Assembly (NCBI GenBank): GCA_029204225.1 | Contig: MU832023.1 | Span: 1 to 64,000 of the forward strand | Reading direction: 5' to 3' | DNA length: 64,000 bases | Source of the DNA: Diphasiastrum complanatum | Taxonomy: Eukaryota; Streptophyta; Lycopodiopsida; Lycopodiales; Lycopodiaceae | Shown here: one piece after another, positions 33,791 through 44,542 of the stretch | Position numbering within the stretch: position 1 is the stretch's first letter | Layout of the letters: the number at the start of each line of letters is the position of its first letter | Notes under the pieces: generated by a model | Databases searched by the model: none | What the model saw: the letters and a program-made list of their open reading frames with translations, nothing else | Told to the model about the DNA's origin: nothing | Translations under genes and position numbers: made by a program

Positions 33791-34698
33791 ATGGCTTCCA
33801 ATGGTGGGATCATGTTAGAAACTAATGATAGGTTGAGTTTGTCAAACTACTCTACTTGGAAAGTGACGATGGAGTCCTTACTTGAGTTGAATGAACTCAT
33901 GGACATAGTTGCAAGAATTGAAGAGAGACCACCCACAGTTCAAGAGCAACAAAGGTTTGATAAGAAGGCTAAAAGGGCTCTTCATATCGTTAAAATGAAT
34001 GTTACCAATGAACTTCTCAAGAAAGCTGGTTAAAGTCAAAGTGCAAGTGAGGCATGGAATGCCTTGAAACCTCTTTGAATCAAAGTCCACATCTAGGGTA
34101 TTGACCCTAAGGAGCCAAATATTTTCTAGTAGACAAAGAGAGGGAGAAAGTTCTCATGCATTTGTCTTGAGGGTTGAGTTCTTAAGTGATGATCTAGCAT
34201 GCATTGATGAAAGCATAAAAGAGTCTTGCAATACTCCAGGTTATGTTGAATGGTTTGCTAGATGAACATGCTAACCTTGTGCAAAGTTTTGCCATTCAAA
34301 GAGTCTTGCCAAGTGTGGTCGACTTGCAAGAGATCTTATTGGCTGAAGAACATAGGTTGCAATCAAAGCTTGATGGTGCATCCTTGCAAGGTGGAGGTGA
34401 AGAGATTAACTTCACAAAAGGCAAAGTCAAAGGCAAAGGTAAAGGCAAAAGGAAATGTTCCAAAGGTGGTAACTCGGATCATGATGATCACTCTTCCTCC
34501 TCCTCTTCTACTTCTTTTAGAAAGAAAGATAAGTCAAAGTTCAAGTGCTTTTATTGTGGGATAAAAGGTCATTTTGCAAATGAATGTCATAAGAAGCAAA
34601 GTAATGAAGGTATCAAGCAAAACAACTTTTGTACTTCTAATGAGGATCTAGATTCTTGTGATTCTCTCATGATGTGTTCTCATTACCTATATCATTGA
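33791..34698 (+). pseudogene. Element C gag with zinc knuckle
   Basis: From ATG 33791: MASNGGIMLETNDRLSLSNY then STWKVTMESLLELNELMDIV, ending at a stop (34031) after VTNELLKKAG. Later frame 34243-34698 gives VDLQEILLAEEHRLQSKL, a Lys/Gly-rich stretch, and the canonical knuckle CFYCGIKGHFANEC (34546-34587). The middle (34034-34242) is frameshifted. It is clearly the same gag family as element D (MDIV..., KMNVANELLKEVG), which is autonomous-type, suggesting C could have used proteins from such a partner. Confidence 0.88.
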
Positions 34699-34844
34699 TT
34701 ATAAGTCTAGGTTTGACAAGAAAAAGTATTTCAATAATTCTTATGTTGAAGGCACTATGTGTTCTTTTCATGGCTTCTAATGTTTAAGATTCTTCCATTT
34801 CTTATGATGCAACTATCAAGAGGGAGATTGCTAACTTTTGTGGT

Positions 34845-35288
34845 GTGATCATTAAGAGGGAGTCTTGTGAAGGAAAGGGCAAAGGAAGAGTGACTCTTGA
34901 GAAGATCCAAGGCATGGATCTTAAATCTCTTCATCAACTCAAAGGATGCTATGATTGTGGTGGAGTGTTCATGCATGATCAAGATGGCAAAAAGTTGGAT
35001 GAAGAAGACTACATGGAGCAACTCAAGTGGCAATTTATTCAAGGCAAGGAAGATATCATTGGTGAGCTCATTGAGTTTTGGTTTGAACTCAAATGGGCTA
35101 GTTTGATTAGGTTTGATACTCAACTTCATCTACTCTACTTCATGTTGGATAGAATTGTAGAAATCTATCTTTTGGTTTATGATGGTGACATTGTTTTCAA
35201 TAAGTATAGTGAAAGTTTGAAATCAAGCAATAATGAGATCTTGTGGGATGTTCATCATGTGTTTGAGAGGGAAATGCAAAGTCCTTGA
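34845..35288 (+). CDS. Unknown ORF 1 of element C
   Basis: An open frame of 147 codons; the first ATG is at 34914 (MDLKSLHQLKGCYDCGGVF). It contains a CYDCG pair and a region DEEDYMEQLKWQFIQG. I recognise no domain. It lies where protease/integrase would be expected in a complete element. It could be captured host sequence or decayed internal sequence. Confidence 0.35.
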   Translation: MIIKRESCEGKGKGRVTLEKIQGMDLKSLHQLKGCYDCGGVFMHDQDGKKLDEEDYMEQLKWQFIQGKEDIIGELIEFWFELKWASLIRFDTQLHLLYFMLDRIVEIYLLVYDGDIVFNKYSESLKSSNNEILWDVHHVFEREMQSP

Positions 35289-35421
35289 TGTTTTATTGGA
35301 AGATCAAGATGTTGATCTTGAATTGCTTCATTAACACCAAGAGGCAAGTAGCAATTGGAAGCTAGTCAAAAGCATCAAAGGGGGGCCACATGGGCAAAGC
35401 ATTTTGGATATGTTTCTATAG

Positions 35422-36258
35422 GTTTTTGAAGGTTCACGTAAGGTTCTTGGAGCAGCAAGGAAGTGTCCTTTTACTCTACCTTACTTGTTTAATCTTATGT
35501 ATGAACATTGTCATGTCAATGTGTTGGAATTGCCAAAATTCAATGAAACTAGTTTCATAGTTTTGCATCCTTTGGATCTTGGAGATGGATTAGTTATCAT
35601 TGCTGGTTTTTATGATCGAGTACATGCATTCATTCAAATCTCAAAAGATATTGAAGTGGTCAATATGTTCACTCTTGAGCAAAGTTCAAGATCTAGCATC
35701 CTGGTGTTGGCAAATTGGCAAATTGTTGACAATGTAGGATCAAGGGTTGTATGCAAATCTTGTGGAGATACTTCAAGTATTTCAAGCTCAGGTTTTGCTC
35801 ATTCAAATGGAGTAGAGAACACATCATTTTGGCATTCATTCACTCAAGGGATTTCATGGATTGGAGATCTACAAAGGCAAGGTGGTGATGGAGATTCATT
35901 CATGGAGATACATGGTGCATTCACTATGGGCATAGTGGAATGTGGAGGAGGCATGCAAACACTTGCTGGTTACTTTCATTTACAACTTGTTCGCTGCTGT
36001 TTTACAGAGAATTCAAAGGTGGATACATGGAGGAATCCTTTCATTATGATTCTATGTTCTTTTACATGTATCGTGTTCACCATTCTATGTAAAATTGATG
36101 TAAGAAATAGTGAAGCATCCTATATGGACACTATTATCTATATCAACTATGTTGTACTTCATATTGTACATATTGGAACACTTGAGAAGAGATCTATTAT
36201 CATGATGGAGATCATTCTTAGGTTGGAGCAAAGTAGTGTTGTAAAACTAGCAAGTTAA
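35422..36258 (+). CDS. Unknown ORF 2 of element C, ends at polypurine tract
   Basis: The frame is open from 35422, with its first ATG at 35497 (MYEHCHVNVLELPKFNE), and ends with TAA at 36256-36258, only a few bases before the polypurine tract and 3' LTR. This gives 254 codons from ATG, uninterrupted, while the element's own gag is broken. It has a Cys pair (VVCKSCGDTSSISSS), a Gly-rich segment, and a hydrophobic stretch near the C-terminus (PFIMILCSFTCIVFTILCKI) that could span a membrane. It shows no RT, RNase H or integrase motif. I do not recognise it; captured host sequence or an extra 3' ORF are both possible. Confidence 0.45.
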   Translation, partial: VFEGSRKVLGAARKCPFTLPYLFNLMYEHCHVNVLELPKFNETSFIVLHPLDLGDGLVIIAGFYDRVHAFIQISKDIEVVNMFTLEQSSRSSILVLANWQIVDNVGSRVVCKSCGDTSSISSSGFAHSNGVENTSFWHSFTQGISWIGDLQRQGGDGDSFMEIHGAFTMGIVECGGGMQTLAGYFHLQLVRCCFTENSKVDTWRNPFIMILCSFTCIVFTILCKIDVRNSEASYMDTIIYINYVVLHIVHIGTLEKRSIIMMEIILRLEQSSVVKLAS

Positions 36259-36261
36259 CTT

Positions 36262-36901
36262 GAAGAGGGAGTGTGAAAATTGTCAATATTTCCTAGCTAG
36301 TTTGAGGCCTAAATTGGCAATTTTTGTACATAGTTTTGGATATAACCTTTCACACATGTGAAAGAGGCCTAGATACTTCTTTTTTTATATATATTTTATA
36401 TTGAAGAAGTCTCAAACTTCAGGACCTTCGAAATGACACCAAAATCATGTTATTTGGACATATAGGCCAAAATTGGCTATTTTAGGCTACTAGTGCCCTA
36501 AAATTGGGTCCTAAGTTCTAGAGAGAGGAGAGAGAGTCATCTCTCTCACTTGTATTAGGCTGAAATTCATGGAGAACAAGTTAGAGATACTTTTTGTATT
36601 GTTGAGAGAGATCAATAGATCATTGTCACAATTTCTTCCTCCATTGAGAGCATTGCTTTGTGTATTGTCTTCAAGCTTTTGTGTACGATCTTAAAAGGTT
36701 TCCAAAAGTGGTAGGTTGCTGTTGTAGGGCTGGTATGTTGTTGTTTTTTGCTATCATCAGCTTTTGTCTCTTGAATGCTTTGTCAAGTTCATGTGTATCA
36801 AAAATAGCGTTAGGATGCTTTGTCATTTCTAGCTTTTGTAGCTTGTTGTGCAAAGATCTTAGCCAGAACATTTGGGATCTTACATCCATTCTTTTTTCAC
36901 A
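36262..36901 (+). repeat. Polypurine tract and 3' LTR of element C
   Basis: GAAGAGGGAG (36262-36271) precedes TGTGAAAATTGTCAATA at 36272; the LTR ends CTTTTTTCACA at 36901, followed by the TGCCA target-site copy. Confidence 0.95.
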
Positions 36902-37560
36902 TGCCATACCAGGATTTGAAGGGAATTGGCTCAATGCGTATACAGAGAAAGCCAGATCGGGTCTGGTACAAATTGTCAAGTCAGACTGTCGATTAAGTTC
37001 TGGTAGGGTATACCTGGCATCTTCTGTTCTTCCTCTTCCATTTTTGGGCAATCCTGTTTCGTGAGCTTGGCTCCAGCTATCATTGGTGTGGCTTTCTCTT
37101 TGCAGTCCATCATGTGGTACTGCTTCAGCACTTTTCTGGCATACTCTGACTGACTCAAGTGCATTTCGCCCTTTGCTCGATCTCTTCTGATCTCCAGCCC
37201 TAGGCATTTCATTGCTTCTCCAAGATCTGTGATTTCGTAGCTTTCAGAAATCTGTCTCTTCGTGTCTTTGATCAGCATCAAGGAATTTTCTATCATCAGC
37301 GAATCATCCACGAAAATGGTCAGTATCACAAAATCCTTTCCTACTCTTTTAATGTAGACATTGCAGTCTGGTTGAGTAGGATTGAAATCTAGAGACTTCA
37401 AAAGACCATCAAGCTTTTTATACCAGGCTCGTGATGTCTGTTGTAGACCGTAGACGGAGGCTCAGCTCTTTGTACTGAAGAATTACATAACTTGAAAATA
37501 TCTCTTTGTCTGGAAAAAGCGTAGATTTGATATCGCTTTCATAAAACCCAAGAACCTTAT
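36902..37560 (-). pseudogene. Copia reverse transcriptase (5' half of split element)
   Basis: The minus-strand frame 37401-36976 reads MKSLDFNPTQPDCNVYIKR, then the catalytic block LTIFVDDSLMI (FVDD form of YVDD), LGEAMKCLGLEIRRD and LSQSEYARKVL. A shifted frame gives TRPDLAFSVYALSQF up to PGMA at 36902. Upstream (37402-37560) degenerate traces of the RT N-terminal half (DIKSTLF...) remain. The frame resumes in RNase H at 32006 beyond element C. Gag, protease and integrase of this copy are not found. Confidence 0.88.
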
Positions 37561-38478
37561 TAACTGGTGACAGAGGCCTTTCTTTGAAATGTTCGCCCCT
37601 GTCGCTTCTGACTTTCGACTTCGGAACTCCTTTGAGCTCCTGATTTGTCCTTGATGCACTTTGTGTTAAGCTCCTTGAGCTCCAGATTTGATCAGTTCCG
37701 CACAGGTATCAAGGCTCCCTGATCCAAAGGATTTATCGTTTGATTGCCCACTTTATGGTCCACTCTATGCCTTGTTGCTTCTGTACCTTGATTTCTCTCC
37801 TTGTCCCAGCCTGATCTTGATACTTTTTCATCTTGCCTCTTTAAGATAGGCAAAGATTGAGTACTCCGCAATGCACCTCTCACTTAGCTTGAAGTAGCTC
37901 TTTGAATCAGCCCAAATGTAACCATTGACCTCGTGGAAAGCCAAAGGGTCGCACCAGTTTGATCCGCATACGAACTATCTCTTCGCGTCTGTTTGAAACA
38001 CCATGTCCGTCGTGCAAAACTTGACTTTCACAATTCCATCACTGGTCAGTTGCCTCACAGTCAAAACAAGAAGTGTACATCGAGCTTGGCTTCAAGTAGC
38101 TCTCTTTGAATCAGACACATGCACCAAGAGTTTGCACTAGTCCGATCTCAACGCGAACTGTCCCTTGGCGTCTGTTCGAAATACCAAGTCTCTCATGCAA
38201 GACTCAACTTTCACAGTTCCTTCATTGATCAGCTGCCTTACACGTAACACAAGCCAGCGTACTCATATGTTTCCTCATCATTGCTGGTCCAGAGAAAGCC
38301 TATAACAAGCTTTCCTTTCCACAACAAAAACTTGTCAACTTATTAGGTCCAAAGTTCGCCAGTCTCCTCGTGTGAGTATGGCTAGGTCACCTTGAATTTG
38401 CCCCCGTTTTGATCAACTTTCATTCAAAATTTGCCCCAAGAGAGAGGTGTGTGTGATAATTCCCCTCCACTTATAAAA
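37561..38478 (-). other. Decayed region with a ~200 bp duplication
   Basis: Two diverged copies of about 200 bp start near 37890 and 38092, sharing AAGTAGCTCT-TTTGAATCAG, CTTCGCGTCTG/CTTGGCGTCTG and ACTTTCACA. On the minus strand they translate to similar segments (KVKFCTTDMVFQTDAK and KVESCMRDLVFRTDAK), each with stops. I cannot name the protein; it may be upstream sequence of the same copia copy or unrelated. Confidence 0.5.
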
Positions 38479-39180
38479 TCAGCTGATCGGACTTAAAGTA
38501 GAGTTCTTCGAACAAAAGGCCTTTCCAACACTTTGCTTCCCATCTGCTAGGATTATGGATCGATCCACCCTAACGCGACACCCAATCTTGCCTCCCACAG
38601 TAGAGCTCAATAAAACCAACATCACCCGATACTCCACAATCATCTCCTCTACCTTTTGTTGAAGTTCAGCCACTGGCACCATATATTCATGTGTATACTT
38701 AACCACACATTTTTGACCAAGCACTTTTTCACAAACTTCATGACAATACAAACAAGCTTCATAACTTGCCTTGACAAATGACTCTTCAATTCCATATTTC
38801 CTAAGACCAACAATCCAAATGGACTTTACAGCATCCATAGTGTGCACCAAACTCTTATGTTTTTCGTCCACCACATCAACATGACAATCATAAAAAAAAA
38901 GGTCTCTTCATTGTTGTACATGCGAAATTAGTTTGGATAAATGATTTTTGAAACAAAGTTCTTCTCTTCTAGGATACATGGTTTGAACACAATTTTTTGC
39001 CTGCATATCTTTCCACCTATGTTGGATATCATATTCTGGATTTGGTTTACCTTGTTTGCTTTGAGGAGTAGGCCTAAATGTAGGATCAACAGCCAAAATT
39101 TTCACACACGTTGGAAATTTGGTTCTCATATAAGTTGATAATTGAATGCGAAAGAAAAAAAGTAAACACTCCAATATCAT
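38479..39180 (-). pseudogene. Unrecognised minus-strand reading frame, one frameshift
   Basis: Frames 39180-38908 (90 codons, FPTCVKILAVDPTFRPTPQ, YDIQHRWKDMQAKNC) and 38874-38479 (131 codons, DAVKSIWIVGLRKYGIEE, SYEACLYCHEVCEKVL, VAELQQKVEEMIVEYRVM) are nearly contiguous. They change frame at an A-run (38892-38900), so they could be one protein of about 230 residues. Composition looks protein-like and unlike the copia/gypsy proteins nearby, but I recognise no family. It could be an exon group of a host gene, or a DNA-transposon or captured-gene fragment. Confidence 0.4.
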
Positions 39181-39321
39181 CGTACATTGATCAAATTTTT
39201 TTTTAAGGGAATGTCATAAAGTATGTGCAATTAGACGCAAACTGCAATAAAGTATTAATACCGACCAATTAACTTAAATTTGGTTAGAACCGTACACAAA
39301 ACTTACTGTACACACAGAAAA

Positions 39322-39403
39322 ATTTATACAGTCATGAGTACATATGTGATATACTAGTCAAAATTTACAGAGTCATGAGTACATATGTGATATCCTAGTC
39401 AAA
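39322..39403. repeat. 41-bp tandem duplication
   Basis: Two copies of GTCATGAGTACATATGTGAT followed by AT(A/C)CTAGTCAAA start at 39331 and 39372. Confidence 0.85.
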
Positions 39404-39956
39404 CTTCTCAACATTATGATTGGGTGAAAGCACATCAAAAAGACAGTGCCCAAAAAGTACATCATACAATGTCGACAATCATATAAAAAACTATTGTCAT
39501 GCTTGCTTCAATGTGGATTCAACAAAATCTCTACAGATATCGATCCTTCATCTGTGGTATAAAAAAAAATAGGATCAATTTGTTCAAGGAAACCGGACAC
39601 GCTCATCTCCCCAAAGACCCTCTTTTCCATAGATGAAGAGTCTCGTATCTTTAGGTACAACAAAAAATCGTGGCCTTTTGGTAGAGGTAAATCGGGATTG
39701 AACCAATCCAACTACAATTTGGGCCTATTTTTCTTGCCCAGGGGTCTTTTGAACCACACTCGGAGATAGCTTGCATAGAACTCGGCCAATCTAACACACT
39801 CACACGCACTGCTTTCAAATGATTCACTGAAATTTTCTAGAGTGCGGCAAAGCTTGAAAACTCCCCCTCAATAATAGGCCAACCCAACAAAGGATTCGTC
39901 TGTAGCTATAAAGAGCAAATTGTACAAATGGCAAGCAAGTTTCAGTTATCGTAACT

Positions 39957-40100
39957 TCACTACATTCAAAGTTGTGTACATGTACTTGTACGTTAGGCAA
40001 AATCAAAACTAGCACTGCACTATATGTAAGTTACATTTGTCTTAGCTTGACTACATTCAAAGTAGTGATCATGTACTTGTACATTAGGAAATATCAAAAC
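39957..40100. repeat. 91-bp period duplication
   Basis: CTACATTCAAAGT, CATGTACTTGTAC and TTAGG recur with a period of 91 bp (first copy about 39960, second about 40051). Confidence 0.7.
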
Positions 40101-40368
40101 AACCATTTCACTTTAGAAACTTGTTCCGACCCTTTTGGGTTGGAACGTACTGTACGTAATATACCATACGTTTCGAAATACTAGGTCAAAACCTATTTTT
40201 TTTTTTCAATAAATTTGGTGTTTTATGGATTTGAAATTTGGATTAGGAAGGCATAAGACCCAATTGTAGCTTGAGAATCAGTGGTTCAAGTAGAGTCCAA
40301 AATCTGGGTTTGAGTAGAACAACAACATAGTATGGTGGAAATACCTGGGTTTCAAAGTAAAGGAAAAA

Positions 40369-40715
40369 CTTCCAATTCTTAGTAAGCATTATGGTTTCTA
40401 CAAAACTATCATAAATGAGCACCTCCGAATTCAAAAAATGCTATCAATTAAAGCAGCATATTTCTAACTTGAAACCACAAGCAAATTTGAATACAAAAAA
40501 TCGGTCTTCCACATAAAAATGAAAATGAAAGTTTCCCAATTCCTAGCAAGCATTATAATTCCTACAAAACTATCATAAATGAGCATCTCAGAATTCCAAA
40601 AAATGCTATGAATTAAAGCAACATACTTCCAACTTGAATCTACAAGCAAATTTGAAAACAAAAAACTGGTCTTCCACATAAAAATAAAAATGAAAGTTTC
40701 CAAACATATGGGAAA
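40369..40715. repeat. 164-bp tandem repeat, about 2.1 copies
   Basis: Units starting near 40381 and 40545 share AAGCATTAT, CTACAAAACTATCATAAATG, AAAAAATGCTAT, AATTAAAGCA and GGTCTTCCACATAAAAAT. A partial third unit (AAAAATGAAAGTTTCC) closes the array. Confidence 0.85.
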
Positions 40716-41485
40716 CACAACAATTGACAGATGAAGCTTTTGCCATTTAAATTTAAGTGTAGGGAAAATTTATTCATTGGGTGTAACTCATATAAGTGGA
40801 CTAATGTGCGAGAATTTGCAGAGTCCAGACAGATACATCTTGCAGTTGAGAAGTTTTTGCTTTTGAGAATTGGACCTACATGTCAAAAAATTTGAGGCAT
40901 TTGGTATTGTTGCTTTGAATGTATGGCTCTTACTTTTAAAATTTAGGCTCTCCTACCGAGGTGCTTTGGACTTTTATGTATGGACTAGTCAAGCTCTAAT
41001 TGAGCTTTTGTTATGATGATTAGGTTCCCATGTAGTTAGACTATTGATTCTTTTGAGTTTCAAATTTCTGAAAAGAGGCACTTCTTTTGACAACTCAATC
41101 CTCATAATATAAATAAAGTGCACACATAATGCTACTATTTCAAGAAAAAGAGAAACGTATCGGAATATACATAAGTGCCGATGATGCATGATACTGGAAG
41201 CCAACAATAATAATTGAACTAAAGGCTAATCAAAAGCATGTTTAACAACTATTTTAAACAAATGAAATAGTGCTCAGTCAGTAGAGCATCAAACGATATT
41301 TTTCTTGCATTCTTTAACAACCAAAACCACTGCTCTTGCATCCTTTAACAGCCAAAACTAGTGCTTTTGCTCATATGCTCTCTCGCTCTTCTGCGCTCCT
41401 CTCTCGCTCACAAAAACCGCTAGATATCCCCATTGAAGCAAATGATAGTAGATGTGGCTTTCATGTGCCATGATAGTGCCAACAT

Positions 41486-44400
41486 ATGTGCATTCATTGG
41501 CATAGCCTTCTAGCTGAATGGGCCAAAGTGGATGAGGAGCCAGTAGCGCCTAAGCCCATATATTGTGCGGGCTATGATGAAACAAATAACGTCCTCCACA
41601 TCGGAGCAACATGGGAAAGTGAGGAACACAACATCACTTTGCCAATCAAACACAAGAGACACGAGGACGAGGCGGCAGTGGTAGATGGAAGATCGGGTGT
41701 CAATCTGATCTCCAATACTTTATATGAAAAATGGGGTTTACAAGGATTGAAGCCAGCAAAATTCGCCATCAAGCTAGCAGATCAATCTTGTGTGAAACCA
41801 AAAGGTGTAGTTGTCGATATCCCCATAACGATAGCAGGCATGCAGTTTGTGATCACTTTTGTAGTCATGGATATACCTGAAGCTCCATCTGCATACCATG
41901 TTTTACTGGGAAGACCATGGTTGAGGACTGCGCAAGTAGTACACAACTGGGGTACAGGGAAACTCACCTTTGAGAACAGAGAACAGGCTGTAAAGGTTGA
42001 TTCAGCGACATGGGCGGTGCAACCCATTGCACCCAAGGCTGATGACGGATCATCCACGACAGATCATACGATTAATCGCCCAAGGCCAGCCAAGGGAGGT
42101 CACTATCATTCAAAGATGGATGTCGTGAGATGGGACAGATGCATTATCAACTATTGACTGTCAGGCATATCAATATGAATCAGATCCAGAACCTAGTACA
42201 TCTTCGCCCAAATGTTACTCTATGGACACACCAATCTAGTCCCTTGGCAACATGCTCTAACTTATAATAAGGAGATTGAGCTGACTGATGAACAGGTTCT
42301 ACACCACATGGACCCAGATCGTTATGGAACCAAGAAGGTACCAGCTCAACTACCACAAAAGTATGCTATGGCGAAAGTCTCAAGGATCGATCCACCCAAG
42401 GCACCTGCGAATAAGAAGAATCAGTTGAAGCAACGCTACAACTAGGTGATCCGATGGAGTGACCTACCCAAAGAGGCGATAGCTACAGTGGACGTTGATA
42501 TTCGCAACCATGAGGCGAATGTCGCGGCAGTCCCGAAGAAAGACAACAAGGATGAACCCACCAAAATGACAAAAAAGGGCAAAAAGAAGGTGTTGGATTC
42601 CTTAAAGTCAATCTAGTTGGACTCAGATAAAGTGTCATCTTTTACACAGGTGACAGAAAATCAAAAAATGACCAGTCGGGCCAAGATCAATATGCTGAAA
42701 GAGGAATCTCAACGAGCTCCAATTCACGAGATGCCTGATACTTTCAAGAATTATAATTTGGACGACGTGGTAATCATGATGCCGCAAGCCCAGCGAGAAC
42801 CTGATCAAAGTCAGGCACCAGCAGAACAAGTCTTCGAGGGACTTGCGTGAACATAGCCGATGAATCTTGCGCCAGAAGAAGAAAAAAAGATGGTGCATGT
42901 GGGAGAGCAGTTAACACCCACACAGTTCAAGAAACTACGATCCTTGTTGGTGGAATATAAAGACTGTTTTTCCTGGAGCTATAGTGATCTAAAGGGCATT
43001 CCGCCAACAGTAGTCCAACATACCATACCCTTGGTGGACAGAGCAGTCCCCAAGGTGAGCCGTTACTACCGCTGCAACCTGAATTATACAGAACTGATCA
43101 AGCAGGAGTTGCAAAAGCTGATAGACGCATATTTCGTTTACGAGATCGAGCACACGGAATGGGTATGGCCGATAGTTATAGTACCCAAGAAGAATGACAA
43201 AATGCAGATCTGTGTGAATCTGAAGGCGCTAAATGCAATCACCAAAAAGGACCACTTTTCTTTACCATTTACGGAAAGTGTCCTCGACAGGGTAGCTGGC
43301 GCCGAAGCCTATAGTTTTCTGGACGGCTTCAGCGGCTACAACCAAGTGAAAATAGCCCCCCATGACCAGCACAAGACAACATTTGCCACAGAATGGGGAC
43401 TCTATGCCTATAAAGTGATGCCATTCGGACTTTGCAATGCCCCAAGCACTTTCCAGCGAGTCATGCAGGCAGCATTCAAAGATTATTTGCAAAAAAATTT
43501 GAAAATTTTCTTGGACGATCTGTGCGTGCATGGACCAGATTCAGAACACTTATCCAATTTGGAGAAGGTGTTACAAAAATGCCGCGAATACCAGATTTCC
43601 CTGAATCCAGAAAAATGTTGATTCTGGATGACACATGGCTTGATTCTTGGCCATATAGTGTCAAGACACGGGATCGCCATAGATCTATCAAAGATCAGGA
43701 TCATTATTGATCTACCACCACCGGGGACAATCCGCGAGGTCTACATTTTCATGGGTCATGCTAACTATTATAGGATCTTCATTCTTGATTTTGTGGAGTT
43801 AGCCAGACCAATCTACAAACTCACAACGGATCCACATTGGAATGAGGAGGCCCTAAAGGCTTTCCAAAAGCTTAAGGATGCATTGGTTTCAGCACCAATC
43901 TTACGCCCCACCTCACCCAATTGGTCCATTGAATTTCACGTGCATACGGACGCATCGAAGTATGCAGTTGGAGCAGTCTTAACCCAGCCAGGTGAACACA
44001 AAAAGGATTTTCCAATCCGGTTTGCAAGCCGACAGCTCAGTGATACCGAAATGAACTATTCAACCACAGAGCGAGAAGCACTGGCAGTGATCTATGCGGT
44101 TAAGAAATTTCGACATTACTTGATGGCCACACATTTTGCTTTTTATACGGACCATCAACCCTTGCTCTATCTCGTTAATAAAACATGCAACACCTGAAGA
44201 ATCACCAAATGGCTACTTCTGTTATTGGAGTTTGATTTTTGGATAGTAGTTCGCAAGGGAAAACAACACTACATGGCAGATCATGTGTCACGAATCAAAG
44301 AAAAGGAGATTGCAACCCAACCCGACGATGAGTTGGCAGATGCTGCCTTATTTTACGTGGACACAGTACCAGAATGGGCTGCCGACATTGTTGAATATCT

Positions 44401-44542
44401 AATGCGGGGCCAACCAGACAAATCACTACCAAAGGCGGAACAACGGAAATTGATCTTGAAGGCTAGACCTTATCTAGTATCATGCTTCACAAAATGTTTC
44501 TATGCAGTCAAGCATCAGTTGTTCAACTCATATCGAACATGA
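41486..44542 (+). pseudogene. Truncated Ty3/gypsy pol (protease, RT, RNase H)
   Basis: Plus-strand frames encode a retropepsin-like domain (41486-42157: AAVVDGRSGVNLISNTLY, with Arg where Gly is usual, and HVLLGRPWLRTA), a spacer with stops (42212-42850), RT (42860-43621: WPIVIVPKKNDKMQICVN, FLDGFSGYNQVKIAP, MPFGLCNAPSTFQRVM, catalytic KIFLDDL) and RNase H (43628-44197: HTDASKYAVGAVL, YSTTEREALAVIYAVKKF, FYTDHQPLLYL). A frame after a stop (44225-44542: KGKQHYMADHVSRI) leads toward integrase, but no integrase zinc finger or catalytic core follows. Neither gag nor LTRs were found. At least five stops or shifts interrupt it. Domain order protease-RT-RNase H assigns it to gypsy; the exact clade is not determined. 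Confidence 0.93.

Larger units (their letters stand above)
32012..36901 (+). mobile_element. Non-autonomous copia-like element C (gag plus unknown ORFs)
   Basis: LTRs 32012-32664 (653 bp) and 36272-36901 (630 bp) start TGTGAAAA and end TTTTTTCACA, a perfect short terminal inverted repeat. The target-site duplication TGCCA is exact (32007-32011 and 36902-36906). The primer-binding site TGGTATCAGAGCT (32665-32677) and purine tract GAAGAGGGAG (36262-36271) are in place. It carries a copia-type gag with a zinc knuckle, related to the gag of element D, but no protease, integrase, RT or RNase H. Instead there are two reading frames I cannot assign. Removing the element and one TGCCA brings the two halves of the minus-strand copia RT/RNase H back into one frame, which confirms the boundaries. 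Confidence 0.95.
39181..41485. other. Non-coding DNA with short tandem duplications
   Basis: AT-rich, no recognised gene. It contains three local duplications, listed separately. The short minus-strand open frames here arise from them. Confidence 0.6.

Noticed and set aside
35422-36258. Element C ORF 2 as a retroviral-type envelope
   Set aside because: Only one weak hydrophobic stretch, no signal peptide or cleavage site seen, and the element lacks pol; kept as unknown.
40369-40715. Tandem repeats here and elsewhere as a CRISPR array
   Set aside because: Units are adjacent tandem duplications without unique spacers, in plant nuclear DNA.
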